Shown in pieces: positions 25,242 to 38,292 of a stretch of 64,000 nt of DNA. Under the pieces are notes generated by a model, which did not search any database, had not been told where the DNA came from, and worked only from the letters and a program-made list of their open reading frames with translations. Numbering within the stretch: position 1 is the first letter of the stretch; every line of letters begins with the position of its first letter. The position numbers were made by a program, and so were the translations under genes. Source of the DNA: Xestospongia muta (Eukaryota; Porifera; Demospongiae; Haplosclerida; Petrosiidae); the NCBI GenBank assembly GCA_963693285.1, contig OY848926.1, forward strand, positions 2,795,001 to 2,859,000, given 5' to 3'.

Positions 25242-28200
25242 GATCTGTCTTAAATATACTAATAAAGTAGTCTAAATAGGTTAAAACTCAAACATAAAGA
25301 GTTTAGAGCTTTTTGAAAGTTAAAAAAGATTAGAAATTAACTGTGAAAACTGGTTAAATAAGCTGATCTAAAGAGTTTAGTAAGTTTATCTGTCTTAAAT
25401 ATACTAATAAAGTAGTCTAAATAGGTTAAAACTCTAAAATAAAGTATTTAGAGCTTTTTGAAAGTTAAAAAACCTTAGAAATTAACTGTGAAAATTGGTT
25501 GAATAAGCTGATCTAAAGAGTTTAGTAAGTTTATCTGTCTTAAATATACTAATAAAGTAGTCTAAATAGGTTAAAACTCTAAAATAAAGAGTTTAGAGCT
25601 TTTTGAAAGTTAAAAAAGATTAGAAATTAACTAGGGAAACTAGTTAAATAAGCTGATCTAAAGACTTTAGTAAGTTTATCTGTTTTAAACATACTAGTAA
25701 AGTCGTCTAAATAGGTTAAAACTCTAAAATAAAGTGATTAGAGGTTTTTGAAAGTTAAAAAAGATTAGAAATTAAGTGTGAAAACTGGTTAAATAAGCTG
25801 ATCTAAAGAGTTTAGTAAGTTTATCTGTCTTATATATACTAATAAAGTAGTCTAAATACGTTAAAACTCTAAAATAAAGAGTTTAGAGCTTTTTGAAAGT
25901 TAAAAAAGATTACAAATTAACTGTGAAAACTGGTTAAGTAAGCTGATCTTAAGAGATTAGTAAGTTTATCTGTCTTAAATATAGTAATAAAGTAGTCTAA
26001 ATAGGTCAAACTCTAAAATAAAGTGTTTAGAGCTTTTTGAAAGTTAAAAAAGATTAGAAATTAAGTGTGAAAACTGGTTAAATAAGCTGATCTAAAGAGT
26101 TTAGTAAGTTTATCTGTCTTAAATATACTAATAAAGTAGTCTAAATAGGTTAAAACTCTAAAATAAAGAGTTTAGAGCTTTTTGAAAGTTAAAAAAGATT
26201 AGCAATTAACTGGGAAAACTGGTTAAATAAGCAGAACTAAGGACTTTAATAAGTTTATCTGTCTTAAATATACTAATAAAGTAGTCTAAATAGGTTAAAA
26301 CTCTAAAATAAACAGTTTAGAGCTTTTTGAAAGTTAAAAAAGATTAGAAATTAACTGTGAAAACTGGTTAAATAAGCTGATCTAAAGAGTTTAGTAAGTT
26401 GATCTGTCTTAAATATACTAATAAAGTAGTCTAAATAGGTTAAAACTCAAAAATAAAGAGTTTAGAGCTTTTGGAAAGTTAAAAAAGATTAGAAATTAAG
26501 TGTGAAATCTGGTTAAATAAGCTGATCTAAAGAGTTTAGTAAGTTATCTGTCTTAAATACACTAATAAAGTAGTCTAAATAGGTTAAAACTCTAAAATAA
26601 AGAGTTTAGAGCTTTTTGAAAGTTAAAAAAGATTACAAATTAACAGTGAAAACTGGTTAAAAAAGCTGATCTAAAGAGATTAGTCAGTTTATCTGTCTTA
26701 AATATAGTAATAAAGTAGTCTAAATAGGTCAAACTCTAAAATAAAGTGTTTAGAGCTTTTTGAAAGTTAAAAAAGATTAGAAATTAACTGTGAAAACTGG
26801 TTAAATAAGCTGATCTAAAGAGTTTAGTAAGTTTATCTGTCTTAAATATACTAATAAAGTAGTCTAAATAGGTTAAAACTCTAAAATAAAGAGTTTAGAG
26901 CTTTTTGAAAGTTAAAAAAGATTAGAAATTAACTGTGAAAACTGGTTAAATAAGCTGATCTAAAGAGTTTAGTAAGTTTATCTGTCTTATATATACTAAT
27001 AAAGTAGTCTAAATAGGTTAACACTCTAAAATAAAGAGTTTAGAGCTTTTTGAAAGTTAAAAAAGATTAGAAATTAACTGTGAAAACTGGTTAAATACGC
27101 AGAACTAAGGACTTTAATAAGTTCATCTGTCTTAAATATACTAATACAGTAGTCTAAATAGGTTAAAACTCTAAAATAAAGTGATTAGAGCTTTTTGAAA
27201 GTCAAAAAAGATTAGAAATTAAGTGTGAAAACTGGTTAAATAAGCTGATCTAAAGGGTTTAGTAAGTTTATCTGTCTTAAATATACTAATAAAGTAGTCT
27301 AAATAGGTTAAAACTCTAAAATAAAGTGATTAGACCTTTTTGAAAGTTTTAAAAAGATTAGAACTTAACTGTGAAAACTGGTTAAATAAGCTGATCTAAA
27401 GAGTTTAGTAAGTTGATCTGTCTTAAATATACTAATAAAGTAGTCTAAATAGGTTAAAACTCAAACATAAAGAGTTTAGAGCTTTTTGAAAGTTAAAAAA
27501 GATTAGAAATTAACTGTGAAAACTGGTTAAATAAGCTGATCTAAAGAGTTTAGTAAGTTTATCTGTCTTAAATATACTAATAAAGTAGTCTAAATAGGTT
27601 AAAACTCTAAAATAAAGTATTTAGAGCTTTTTGAAAGTTAAAAAAAATTAGAAATTAAGTGTGAAAACTGGTTAAATAAGCTGATCTAAAGAGTTTAGTA
27701 AGTTTATCTGTCTTAAATATACTAATAAAGTAGACTAAATAGGTTAAAACTCTAAAATAAAGAGTTTAGAGCTTTTTGAAAGTTAAAAAAGATTAGAAAT
27801 TAACTGTGAAATCTGATTAAATAAGCTGATCTAAAGAGTTTAGTAAGTTTATCTGTCTTAAATATACTAATAAAGTAGTGTAAATAGGGTAAAACTCTAA
27901 AATAAAGAGTTTAGAGCTTTTTGAAAGTTAAAAAACCTTAGAAATTAACTGTGAAAATTGGTTGAATAAGCTGATCTAAAGAGTTTAGTAAGTTTATCTG
28001 TCTTAAATATACTAATAAAGTAGTCTAAATAGGTTAAAACTCTAAAATAAAGAGTTTAGAGCTTTTTGAAAGTTAAAAAAGATTAGAAATTAACTAGGGA
28101 AACTAGTTAAATAAGCTGATCTAAAGACTTTAGTAAGTTTATCTGTTTTAAACATACTAGTAAAGTCGTCCAAATAGGTTAAAACTCTAAAATAAAGTGA

Positions 28201-31200
28201 TTAGAGGTTTTTGAAAGTTAAAAAAGATTAGAAATTAAGTGTGAAAACTGGTTAAATAAGCTGATCTAAAGAGTTTAGTAAGTTTATCTGTCTTAAATAT
28301 ACTAATAAAGTAGTCTAAATAGGTTAAACTCTAAAATAAAGAGTTTAGAGCTTTTTGAAAGTAGAAAAGATTAGAAATTAAGTGTGAAAACTGGTTAAAT
28401 AAGCTGATCTAAAGAGTTTAGTAAGTTTATCTGTCTGAAATATACTAATTAAGTAGTCTATATAGGTTAAACTCTAAAATAAAGTGATTAGAGCTTTTTG
28501 AAAGTTAAAAAAGATTAGAAATTAACTGTGAAAACTGGTTAAATAATCTGATCTAAAGAGTTTAGTAAGTTTATCTGTTTTAAACATACTAGTAAAGTCG
28601 TCTAAATAGGTTAAAACTCTAAAATAAAGTGATTAGAGGTTTTTGAAAGTTAAAAAAGATTAGAAATTAAGTGTGAAAACTGGTTAAATAAGCTGATCTA
28701 AAGAGTTTAGTAAGTTTATCTGTCTTAAATATACTAATAAAGTAGTGTAAATAGGTTAAAACTCTAAAATAAAGAGTTTAGAGCTTTTTGAAAGTTAAAA
28801 AAGATTAGAAATTAAGTGTGAAAACTGGTTAAATAAGCTGATCTAAAGAGTTTAGTAAGTTTATCTCTCTTAAATATACTAATAAAGTAGTCTAAATAGG
28901 TTAAAACTCTAAAATAAAGAGTTTATAGCTTTTTGAAAGTTAAAAAAGATTAGAAATTAACTGTGAAATCTGATTAAATAAGCTGATCTAAAGAGTTTAG
29001 TAAGTTTATCTGTCTTAAATATACTAATAAAGTAGTGAAAATAGGTTAAAACTCTAAAATAAAGAGTTTAGAGCTTTTTGAAAGTTAAAAAAGATTAGAA
29101 ATTAACTGTGAAAACTGGTTAAATAAGCAGAACTAAGGACTTTAATAAGTTCATCTGTCTTAAATATACTAATAAAGTAGTCTAAATAGGTTAAAACTCT
29201 AAAATAAAGTGTTTAGAGCTTTTTGAAAGTTAAAAAAGATTAGAAATTAACCGGGGAAACTACTTAAATAAGCTGATCTAAAGAGTTTAGTAAGTTTATC
29301 TGTTTTAAACATACTAGTAAAGTAGTCTAAATAGGTTAAAACTCTAAGATAAAGTGATTAGAGGTTTTTGAAAGTTAAAAAAGATTAGAAATTAACTGTG
29401 AAAACTGGTTAAATAAGCTGATCTAAAGAGTTTAGTAAGTTTATCTGTCTTAAATATACTAATAAAGTAGTCTATATAGGTTAAACTGTAAAATAAAGTG
29501 TTTAGAGCTTTTTGAAAATTAAAAAAGATTAGAAATTAACTGTGAAAAATGGTTAAATAAGCTGTTCTAAAGAGTTTAGTAAGTTTATCTGTCTTAAATA
29601 TACTAATAAAGTAGTCTAAATAGGTTAAAACTCTAAAATAAAGTGTTTAGAGCTTTTTGAAAGTTACAAAAGATTAGAAATTAAATGTGAAAACTGGTTA
29701 AATAAGCTGATCTAAAGAGTTTAGTAAGTTTATCAGTCTGAAATATATTAAAAAGTAGTCTAAATAGGTTAAAACTCTAAAATAAAGTGTTTAGAGCTTT
29801 TTGAAAGTTAAAAAAGATTAGAAATTAACTGTGAAAAGTGGTTAAATAAGTTGATCTAAAGAGTTTAGTAAGTTTATCTGTCTTATATATACTAATAAAG
29901 TAGTCTAAATACGTTAAAACTCTAAAATAAAGAGTTTAGAGCTTTTTGAAAGTTAAAAAAGATTACAAATTAACTGTGAAAACTGGTTAAATAAGCTGAT
30001 CTAAAGAGTTTAGTAAGTTTATCTGTCTTATATATACTAATAAAGTTGTCTAAATAGGTAAAAAGTAGTCTAAATAGGTTAAAACTCTAAATTAAAGAGT
30101 TTAGAGTTTTTTGAAAGTTAAAAAAGAGTAGAAATTAACTGTGAAAAATGGTTAAAAAAGCTGATCTAAAGAGTTTAGTAAGTTTATCTGTCTTTAATAT
30201 AGTAATAAAGGGTTCTAAGTAGGTTAAAACTCTAAAATGAAAACTTTAGAGCTTTTTGAAAGTTAAAAAAGATTAGAAATTAAGTGTGAAAACTGGTTAA
30301 ATAAGCTGATCTAAAGAGTTTAGTAAGTTTATCTGTCTTAAATATACTAATAAAGTAGTCTAAATAGGTTAAAACTCTAAAATAAAAAGTTTAGAGCTTT
30401 TTGAAAGTTAAAAAAGATTAGAAATTAAGTGTGAAAACTGGTTAAATAAGCTGATCTAAAGAGTTTAGTAAGTTTATCTGTCTTAAATATACTAATAAAG
30501 TAGTCTAAATAGGTTAAAACTCTAAAATAAAGAGTTTAGAGCTTTTTGAAAGTTAAAAAAGATTAGAAATTAACTGTGAAAACTGGTTAAATAAGCTGAT
30601 CTAAAGAGTTTAGTTAGTTTATCTCTCTTAAATATACTAATAAAGGGGTCTAAGTAGGTTAAAACTCTAAAATGAAGACTTTAGAGCTTTTTGAAAGTTA
30701 AAAAAGATTAGAAATTAACTGTGAAAACTGGTTAAATAAGCTGATCTAAAGAGTTTAGTAAGTTTATCTGTCTTAAGTATACTAATAAAGTAGTCTAAGT
30801 AGATTAAAACTCTAAAATGAAGACTTTAGAGCTTTTTGAAAGTTAAAAAAGATTAGAAATTAACTGTGAAAACTGGTTAAATAAGCTGATCTAAAGAGTT
30901 TAGTAAGTTTATCTGTCTTAAGTATACTAATAAAGTAGTCTAAGTAGATTAAAACTCCAAAATAAAGAGTTTAGAGCTTTTTGAAAGTTAAAAAAGATTA
31001 GAAATTAACTGTGAAAACTGGTTAAATAAGCTGATCTAAAGAGTTTAGTAAGTTTATCTGTCTTAAATATACTAATAAAGTAGTCTAAATAGGTTAAAAC
31101 TCTAAAAAAAGAGTTTAGAGCTTTTTGAAAGTTAAAAAAGATTAGAAATTAACTGTGAAAACTGGTTAAATAAGCTGATCTAAAGAGTTTAGTAAGTTTA

Positions 31201-32490
31201 TCTGTCTTAAATATACTAATAAAGTAGTCTAAGTAAGTTAAAACTGTAAAATAAAGACTTTAGAGCGTTTTGAAGGTTAAAAAAGATTATAAATGAAGTG
31301 TGAAAACTGGTTAAATAAGCTGATCTAAAGAGTTTAGTAAGTTTATCTGTCTTAAATATACTAATAAAGTAGTCTAAATATGTAAAACTCTAAAATAAAG
31401 TGATTAGAGCTTTTTGAAAGTTAAAAAAGATTAGAAATTAACTGTGAAAACTGGTTAAATAAGCTGATCTAAAGAGTTTAGTAAGTTTATCTGTCTTAAG
31501 TATACTAATAAAGTAGTCTAAATAGGTTAAAACTCTAAAATAAAGAGTTTAGAGCTTTTTGAAAGTTAAAAAAGATTAGAAATTAACTGTGAAAACTGGT
31601 TAAATAAGCTGATCTAAAGAGTTTAGTAAGTTTATCTGTCTGAAATATAGTAATAAAGTAGTCTAAGTAGTTTAAAACTCCAAAATAAAGAGTTTAGAGC
31701 TTTTTGAAAGTTAAAAAAGATTAGAAATTAACTCTGAAAACTGGTTAAATAAGCTGATCTAAAGAGTTTAGTAAGTTTATCTCTCTTAAATATACTAATA
31801 AAGTAGTCTAAATAGGTTAAAACTCTAAAATAAAGAGTTTAGAGCTTTTTGAAAGTTAAAAAAGATTAGAAATTAAGTGTGAAAACTGGTTAAATAAGCT
31901 GATCTAAAGAGTTTAGTAAGTTTATCTGTCTTAAATATAGTAATAAAGTAGTCTAAGTAGGTTAAAACTCTAAAATAAAGACTTTAGAGCTTTTGAAAGT
32001 TAAAAAAGATTAGAAATTAACTATGAAAACTGGTTAAATAAGCTGATCTAAAGAGTTTAGTAAGTTTATCTGTCTTAAATATAGTAATAAAGGGGTCTAA
32101 GTAGGTTAAAACTCTAAAATGAAGAGTTTAGAACCTTTTCAAAGTTAAAAAAGATTAGAAATTAACTGTGAAACCTGGTTAAATAAGCTGATCTAAAGAG
32201 TTTAGTAAGTTTATCTGTCTTAAATATACTAATAAAGTAGTCTAAATAGGTTAAAACTCTAAAATAAAGAGTTTAGAGCTTTTTGAAAGTTAAAAAAGAT
32301 TAGAAATTAACTGTGAAAACTGGTTAAATAAGCTGATCTAAAGAGTTTAGTAAGTTTATCTGTCTTAAATATACTAATAAAGTAGTCTAAATAGGTTAAA
32401 ACTCTAAAATAAAGAGTTTAGAGCTTTTTGAAAGTTAAAAAAGATTAGAAATTAACTGTGAAAACTGGTTAAATAAGCTGATCTAAAGAG

Positions 32491-35105
32491 TTTAGTAAGT
32501 TTATCTGTCTTAAATATAGTAATAAAGTAGTCTAAGTAGATTAAAACTCCAAAATAAAGAGTTTAGAGCTTTTTGAAAGTTAAAAAAGATTAGAAATTAA
32601 GTGTGAAAACTGGTTAAATAAGCTGATCTAAAGAGTTTAGTAAGTTTATCTGTCTTAAATATACTAATAAAGTAGTCTAAATAGGTTAAAACTCTAAAAT
32701 AAAGAGTTTAGAGCTTTTTGAAAGTTAAAAAAGATTAGAAATTAAGTGTGAAAACTGGTTAAATAAGCTGATCTAAAGAGTTTAGTAAGTTTATCTGTCT
32801 TAAATATACTAATAAAGTAGTCTAAATAGGTTAAAACTCTAAAATAAAGTGATTAGAGCTTTTTGAAAGTTAAAAAAGATTAGAAATTAACTGTGAAAAC
32901 TGGTTAAATAAGCTGATCTAAAGGGTTTAGTTAGTTTATCTCTCTTAAATATACTAATAAAGTAGTCTAAATAGGTTAAAACTCTAAAATAAAGAGTTTA
33001 GAGCTTTTTGAAAGTTAAAAAAGATTAGAAATTAACTGTGAAAACTGGTTAAATAAGCTGATCTAAAGAGTTTAAAAGATAATCTGTCTTGAATATAGTA
33101 TTAAAGGAGTCTAAATAGGTTAAAACTCTAAATAAAGAGTTTAGAGCTTTTTGAAAGTTAAAAAAGATTAGAAATTAAGTGTGAAAACTGGTTAAATAAG
33201 CTGATCTAAAGAGTTTAGTAAGTTCATCTGTCTTAAATATACTAATAAAGGGGTCTAAGTAGGTTAAAACTCTAAAATGAAGACTTTAGAGCTTTTTGAA
33301 AGTTAAAAAAGATTAGAAATTAACTGTGAAAACTGGTTAAATAAGCTGATCTAAAGAGTTTAGTAAGTTTATCTGTCTTAAGTATACTAATAAAGTAGTC
33401 TAAGTAGATTAAAACTCCAAAATAAAGAGTTTAGAGCTTTTTGAAAGTTAAAAAAGATTAGAAATTAACTGTGAAAACTGGTTAAATAAGCTGATCTAAA
33501 GAGTTTAGTAAGTTTATCTGTCTTAAATATACTAATAAAGTAGTCTAAATAGGTTAAAACTCTAAAAAAAAAATATAGAGCTTTTTGAAAGTTAAAAAAG
33601 ATTAGAAATTAACTGTGAAAACTGGTTAAATAAGCTGATCTAAAGAGTTTAGTAAGTTTATCTGTCTTAAATATAGTAATAAAGTAGTCTAAGTAAGTTA
33701 AAACTGTAAAATAAAGACTTTAGAGCGTTTTGAAGGTTAAAAAAGATTATAAATGAAGGGTGAAAACTGGTTAAATAAGCTGATCTAAAGAGTTTAGTAA
33801 GTTTATCTGTCTTAAATATACTAATAAAGTAGTCTAAATATGTAAAACTCTAAAATAAAGTGATTAGAGCTTTTTGAAAGTTAAAAAAGATTAGAAATTA
33901 ACTGTGAAAACTGGTTAAATAAGCTGATCTAAAGAGTTTAGTAAGTTTATCTGTCTAAAGTATACTAATAAAGTAGTCTAAATAGGTTAAAACTCTAAAA
34001 TAAAGAGTTTAGAGCTTTTTGAAAGTTAAAAAAGATTAGAAATTAACTGTGAAAACTGGTTAAATAAGCTGATCTAAAGAGTTTAGTAAGTTTATCTCTC
34101 TTAAATATACTAATAAAGTAGTCTAAATAGGTTAAAACTCTAAAATAAAGAGTTTAGAGCTTTTTGAAAGTTAAAAAAGATTAGAAATTAAGTGTGAAAA
34201 CTGGTTAAATAAGCTGATCTAAAGAGTTTAGTAAGTTTATCTGTCTTAAATATAGTAATAAAGTAGTCTAAGTAGGTTAAAACTGTAAAATAAAGACTTT
34301 AGAGCTTTTGAAAGTTAAAAAAGATTAGAAATTAACTATGAAAACTGGTTAAATAAGCTGATCTAAAGAGTTTAGTAAGTTTATCTGTCTTAAATATACT
34401 AATAAAGTAGTCTAAATAGGTTAAAACTCTAAAATAAAGAGTTTAGAGCTTTTTGAAAGTTAAAAAAGATTAGAAATTAACTGTGAAAACTGGTTAAATA
34501 AGCCGAACTAAGGACTTTAATAAGTTTATCTGTCTTAAATATACTAATAAAGTAGTCTAAATAGGTTAAAACTCTAAAATAAAGAGTTTAGAGCTTTTTG
34601 AAAGTTAAAAAAGATTAGAAATTAACTGTGAAAACTGGTTAAATAAGCTGATCTAAAGAGTTTAGTAAGTTTATCTGTCTGAAATATACTAATAAAGTAG
34701 TCTAAATAGGTTAAAACTCTAAAATAAAGAGTTTAGGGCTTTTTGAAAGTTAAAAAAGATTAGAAATTAACTGTGAAAACTGGTTAAATAAGCTGATCTA
34801 AAGAGTTTAGTAAGTTTATCAGTCTGAAATATATTAAAAAGTAGTCTAAATAGGTTAAAACTCTAAAATAAAGAGTTTAGAGCTTTTTCAAAGTTAAAAA
34901 AGATTAGAAAATAACTGTGAAAACTGGTTAAATAAGCTGATCTAAAGAGTTTAGTAAGTTTATCTGTCTGAAATATACTAATAAAGTAGTCTAAATAGCT
35001 TAAAACTCTAAAATAAAGAGTTTAGAGCTTTTTGAAAGTTAAAAAGATTAGAAATTAACTGTGAAAACTGGTTAAATAAGCTGATCTAAAGAGTTTAGTA
35101 AGTTT
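32491..35105 (+). repeat. Mixed block between the two large duplications
   Basis: About 18 monomers related to the end of copy B. It contains one unusually diverged monomer at about 33,070-33,140, reading TTTAAAAGATAATCTG and TATTAAAGGAGTC, and the partial third copy described separately. TATCAGTCTGAAATATATT near 34,818 also occurs near 29,733, so material from copy B has been reused here. No unique sequence is present. Confidence 0.75.
33245..34396 (+). repeat. Partial third copy of the tail of the 15.3-kb unit
   Basis: The order of rare monomers at 30,640-32,082 recurs here: AAAGGGGTCTAAGTAGG, GTCTAAGTAGATTAAAAC, AAGACTTTAGAGCGTTTTG with GATTATAAATGAAG, then AAGACTTTAGAGCTTTTGAAAG with AACTATGAAAAC. 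AAACTGTAAAATAAAG is at 31,241 and 33,701 (2,460 bp, 17 monomers). The offset drops from about 2,605 to 2,460 to 2,315, so one monomer was lost at each of two points. Confidence 0.75.
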
Positions 35106-38100
35106 ATCTGTCTTAAATATACTAATAAAGTAGTCTAAATAGGTTAAAACTCTAAAATAAAGAGTTTAGAGCTTTTTGAAAGTTAAAAAAGATTAGAAAT
35201 TAACTGTGAAAACTGGTTAAATAAGCTGATCTAAAGAGTTTAGTAAGTTTATCTGTCTTAAATATAGTATTAAAGTAGTCTAAGTAGGTTAAAACTGTAA
35301 AATAAAGACTTTAGAGCTTTTTGAAAGTTAAAAAAGATTATAAATTAAGTGTGAAAACTGGTTAAATAAGCTGATCTAAAGAGTTTAGTAAGTTTATCTG
35401 TCTTAAATATACTAATAAAGTAGTCTAAATAGGTTAAAACTCTAAAATAAAGAGTTTAGAGCTTTTTTAAAGTTAAAAAAGATTAGAAATTAACTGTGAA
35501 AACTGGTTAAATAAGCTGATCTAAAGAGCTTAGTAAGTTAATCTGTCTTAAATATACTAATAAAGTAGTCTAAATAGGTTAAAAGTCTAAAATTAAGAGT
35601 TTAGAACTTTTTGAAAGTTAAAAAAGATTAGAAATTAACTGTGAAAACTGGTTAAATAAGCTGATCTAAAGAGCTTAGTAAGTTAATCTTTCTTAAATAT
35701 ACTAATAAAGTAGTCTAAATAGGTTAAAACTCTAAAATAAAGAGTTTAGAGCTTTTTGAAAGTTAAAAAAGATTAGAAATTAACTGTGAAAACTGGTTAA
35801 ATAAGCTGATCTAAAGAGTTTAGTAAGTTTATCTCTCTTAAATGTACTAATAAAGTAGTCTAAGTAGATTAAAACTCCAAAATAAAGAGTTTAGAGCTTT
35901 TTGAAAGTTAAAAAAGATTAGAAATTAACTGTGAAAACTGGTAAAATAAGCTGATCTAAAGAGTTTAGTAAGTTTATCTGTCTTAAATATACTATTAAAG
36001 TAGTCTAAATAGGTTAAAACTCTAAAAAAAGAGTTTAGAGCTCTTTGAAAGTTAAAAAAGATTAGAAATTAACTGTGAAAACTGGTTAAATAAGCTGATC
36101 TAAAGAGTTTAGTAAGTTTATCTGTCTTAAAAATAGTAATAAAGTAGTCTAAGTAGGTTAAAACTGTAAAATAAAGACTTTAGAGCTTTTTGAAAGTTAA
36201 AAAAGATTATAAATTAAGTGTGAAAACTGGTTAAATAAGCTGATCTAAAGAGTTTAGTAAGTTTATCTGTCTTAAATATACTAATAAAGTAGTCTAAATA
36301 GGTTAAAACTCTAAAATAAAGAGTTTAGAGCTTTTTTAAAGTTAAAAAAGATTAGAAATTAACTGTGAAAACTGGTTAAATAAGCTGATCTAAAGAGCTT
36401 AGTAAGTTAATCTGTCTTAAATATACTAATAAAGTAGTCTAAATAGGTTAAAACTCTAAAATAAAGAGTTTAGAGCTTTTTGAAAGTTAAAAAAGATTAG
36501 AAATTAAGTGTGAAAACTGGTTAAATAAGCTGATCTAAAGAGCTTAGTAAGTTAATCTGTCTTAAATATACTAATAAAGTAGTCTAAATAGGTTAAAACT
36601 CTAAAATAAAGAGTTTAGAGCTTTTTGAAAGTTAAAAAAGATTAGAAATTAACTGTGAAAACTGGTTAAATAAGCTGATCTAAAGAGTTTAGTAAGTTTA
36701 TCTCTCTTAAATATACTAATAAAGTAGTCTAAGTAGATTAAAACTCCAAAATAAAGAGTTTAGAGCTTTTTGAAAGTTAAAAAAGATTAAAAATTAACTG
36801 TGAAAACTGGTTAAATAAGCTGATCTAAAGAGTTTAGTAAGTTTATCTGTCTTAAATATACTAATAAAGTAGTCTAAATAGGTTAAAACTCTAAAAAAAG
36901 AGTTTAGAGCTCTTTGAAAGTTAAAAAAGATTAGAAATTAACTGTGAAAACTGGTTAAATAAGCTGATCTAAAGAGTTTAGTAAGTTTATCTGTCTTAAA
37001 AATAGTAATAAAGTAGTCTAAGTAGGTTAAAACTGTAAAATAAAGACTTTAGAGCTTTTTGAAAGTTAAAAAAAATTATAAATTAAGTGTGAAAACTGGT
37101 TAAATAAGCTGATCTAAAGAGTTTAGTAAGTTTATCTGTCTTAAATATACTAATAAAGTAGTCTAAATAGGTTAAAACTCTAAAATAAAGAGTTTAGAGC
37201 TTTTTTAAAGTTAAAAAAGATTAGAAATTAACTGTGAAAACTGGTTAAATAAGCTGATCTAAAGAGCTTAGTAAGTTAATCTGTCTTAAATATACTAATA
37301 AAGTAGTCTAAATAGGTTAAAACTCTAAAATAAAGAGTTTAGAGCTTTTTGAAAGTTAAAAAAGATTAGAAATTAACTGTGAAACCTGGTTAAATAAGCT
37401 GATCTAAAGACTTTAGTAAGTTTATCTGTCTTAAATATACTAATAAAGTAGTCTAAATAGGTTAAAACTCTATAATAAAGAGTTTAGAGCTTTTTGAAGG
37501 TTAAAAAAGATTAGAAATTAACAGTGAAAACTGGTTAAATAAGCTGATCTAAAGAGTTTAGTACGTTTATCTGTCTTAAATATACTAATAAAGTAGTCTA
37601 AATAGGTTAAAACTCTAAAATAAAGAGTTTAGAGCTTTTTGAAAGTTAAAAAAGATTAGAAATTAACTGTGAAAACTGGTTAAACAAACTGATCTAAAGA
37701 GTTTAGTAAGTTTATCTCTCTTAAATATACAAATAAAGTAGTCTAAGTAGATTAAAACTCCAAAATAAAGAGTTTAGAGCTTTTTGAAAGTTAAAAAAGA
37801 TTAGAAATTAACTGTGAAAACTGGTTAAATAAGCTGATCTAAAGAGTTTAGTAAGTTTATCTGTCTTAAATATACTAATAAAGTAGTCTAAATAGGTTAA
37901 AACTCTAAAAAAAGAGTTTAGAGCTCTTTGAAAGTTAAAAAAGATTAGAAATTAACTGTGAAAACTGGTTAAATAAGCTGATCTAAAGAGTTTAGTAAGT
38001 TTATCTGTCTTAAAAATAGTAATAAAGTAGTCTAAGTAGGTTAAAACTGTAAAATAAAGACTTTAGAGCTTTTTGAAAGTTAAAAAAGATTATAAATTAA

Positions 38101-38292
38101 CTGTGAAAACTGGTTAAATAAGCTGATCTAAAGAGTTTAGTAAGTTTATCTGTCTTAAATATACTAATAAAGTAGTCTAAATAGGTTAAAACTCTAAAAT
38201 AAAGAGTTTAGAGCTTTTTGAAAGTTAAAAAAGATTAGAAATTAACTGTGAAAACTGGTTAAATAAGCTGATCTAAAGAGCTTAGTAAGTTA
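35106..38292 (+). repeat. 22-monomer (3,187 bp) unit, copy D1
   Basis: Tandem with D2. The marker GAGCTCTTTGAAAG is at 36,041, 36,910 and 37,924 here and at 39,228, 40,097 and 41,111 in D2, each pair exactly 3,187 bp apart. The left edge is T at 35,105 against A at 38,292. Internal spacings are 869 (6 monomers) and 1,014 (7 monomers), so the unit itself contains an older 6-monomer step. Characteristic monomers carry GAGCTTAGTAAGTTAATC, AAAATAGTAATAAAG and CTCTAAAAAAAGAGTTT. Confidence 0.9.

Larger units (their letters stand above)
18281..32490 (+). repeat. Copy B of the 15.3-kb tandem segmental duplication (about 14.2 kb)
   Basis: Copy B repeats the markers of copy A in the same order and orientation, directly adjoining it. 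It lacks the 1,159-bp, 8-monomer block of copy A at 10,590-11,748 and has two small further length differences, one of them near 29,740. Identity to copy A ends at 32,491, where T replaces A in the GAGATTAG of 18,311-18,318. The exchange point therefore lies within a 34-bp stretch (18,281-18,314) identical in both contexts. Because the nested duplications are present in both copies, they predate this event. Confidence 0.9.

Noticed and set aside
2944..32490. Large duplication as a pure assembly error
   Set aside because: The two copies differ by a 1,159-bp block and scattered substitutions, which a simple duplicated contig would not show. It is not excluded, and reads should be checked.
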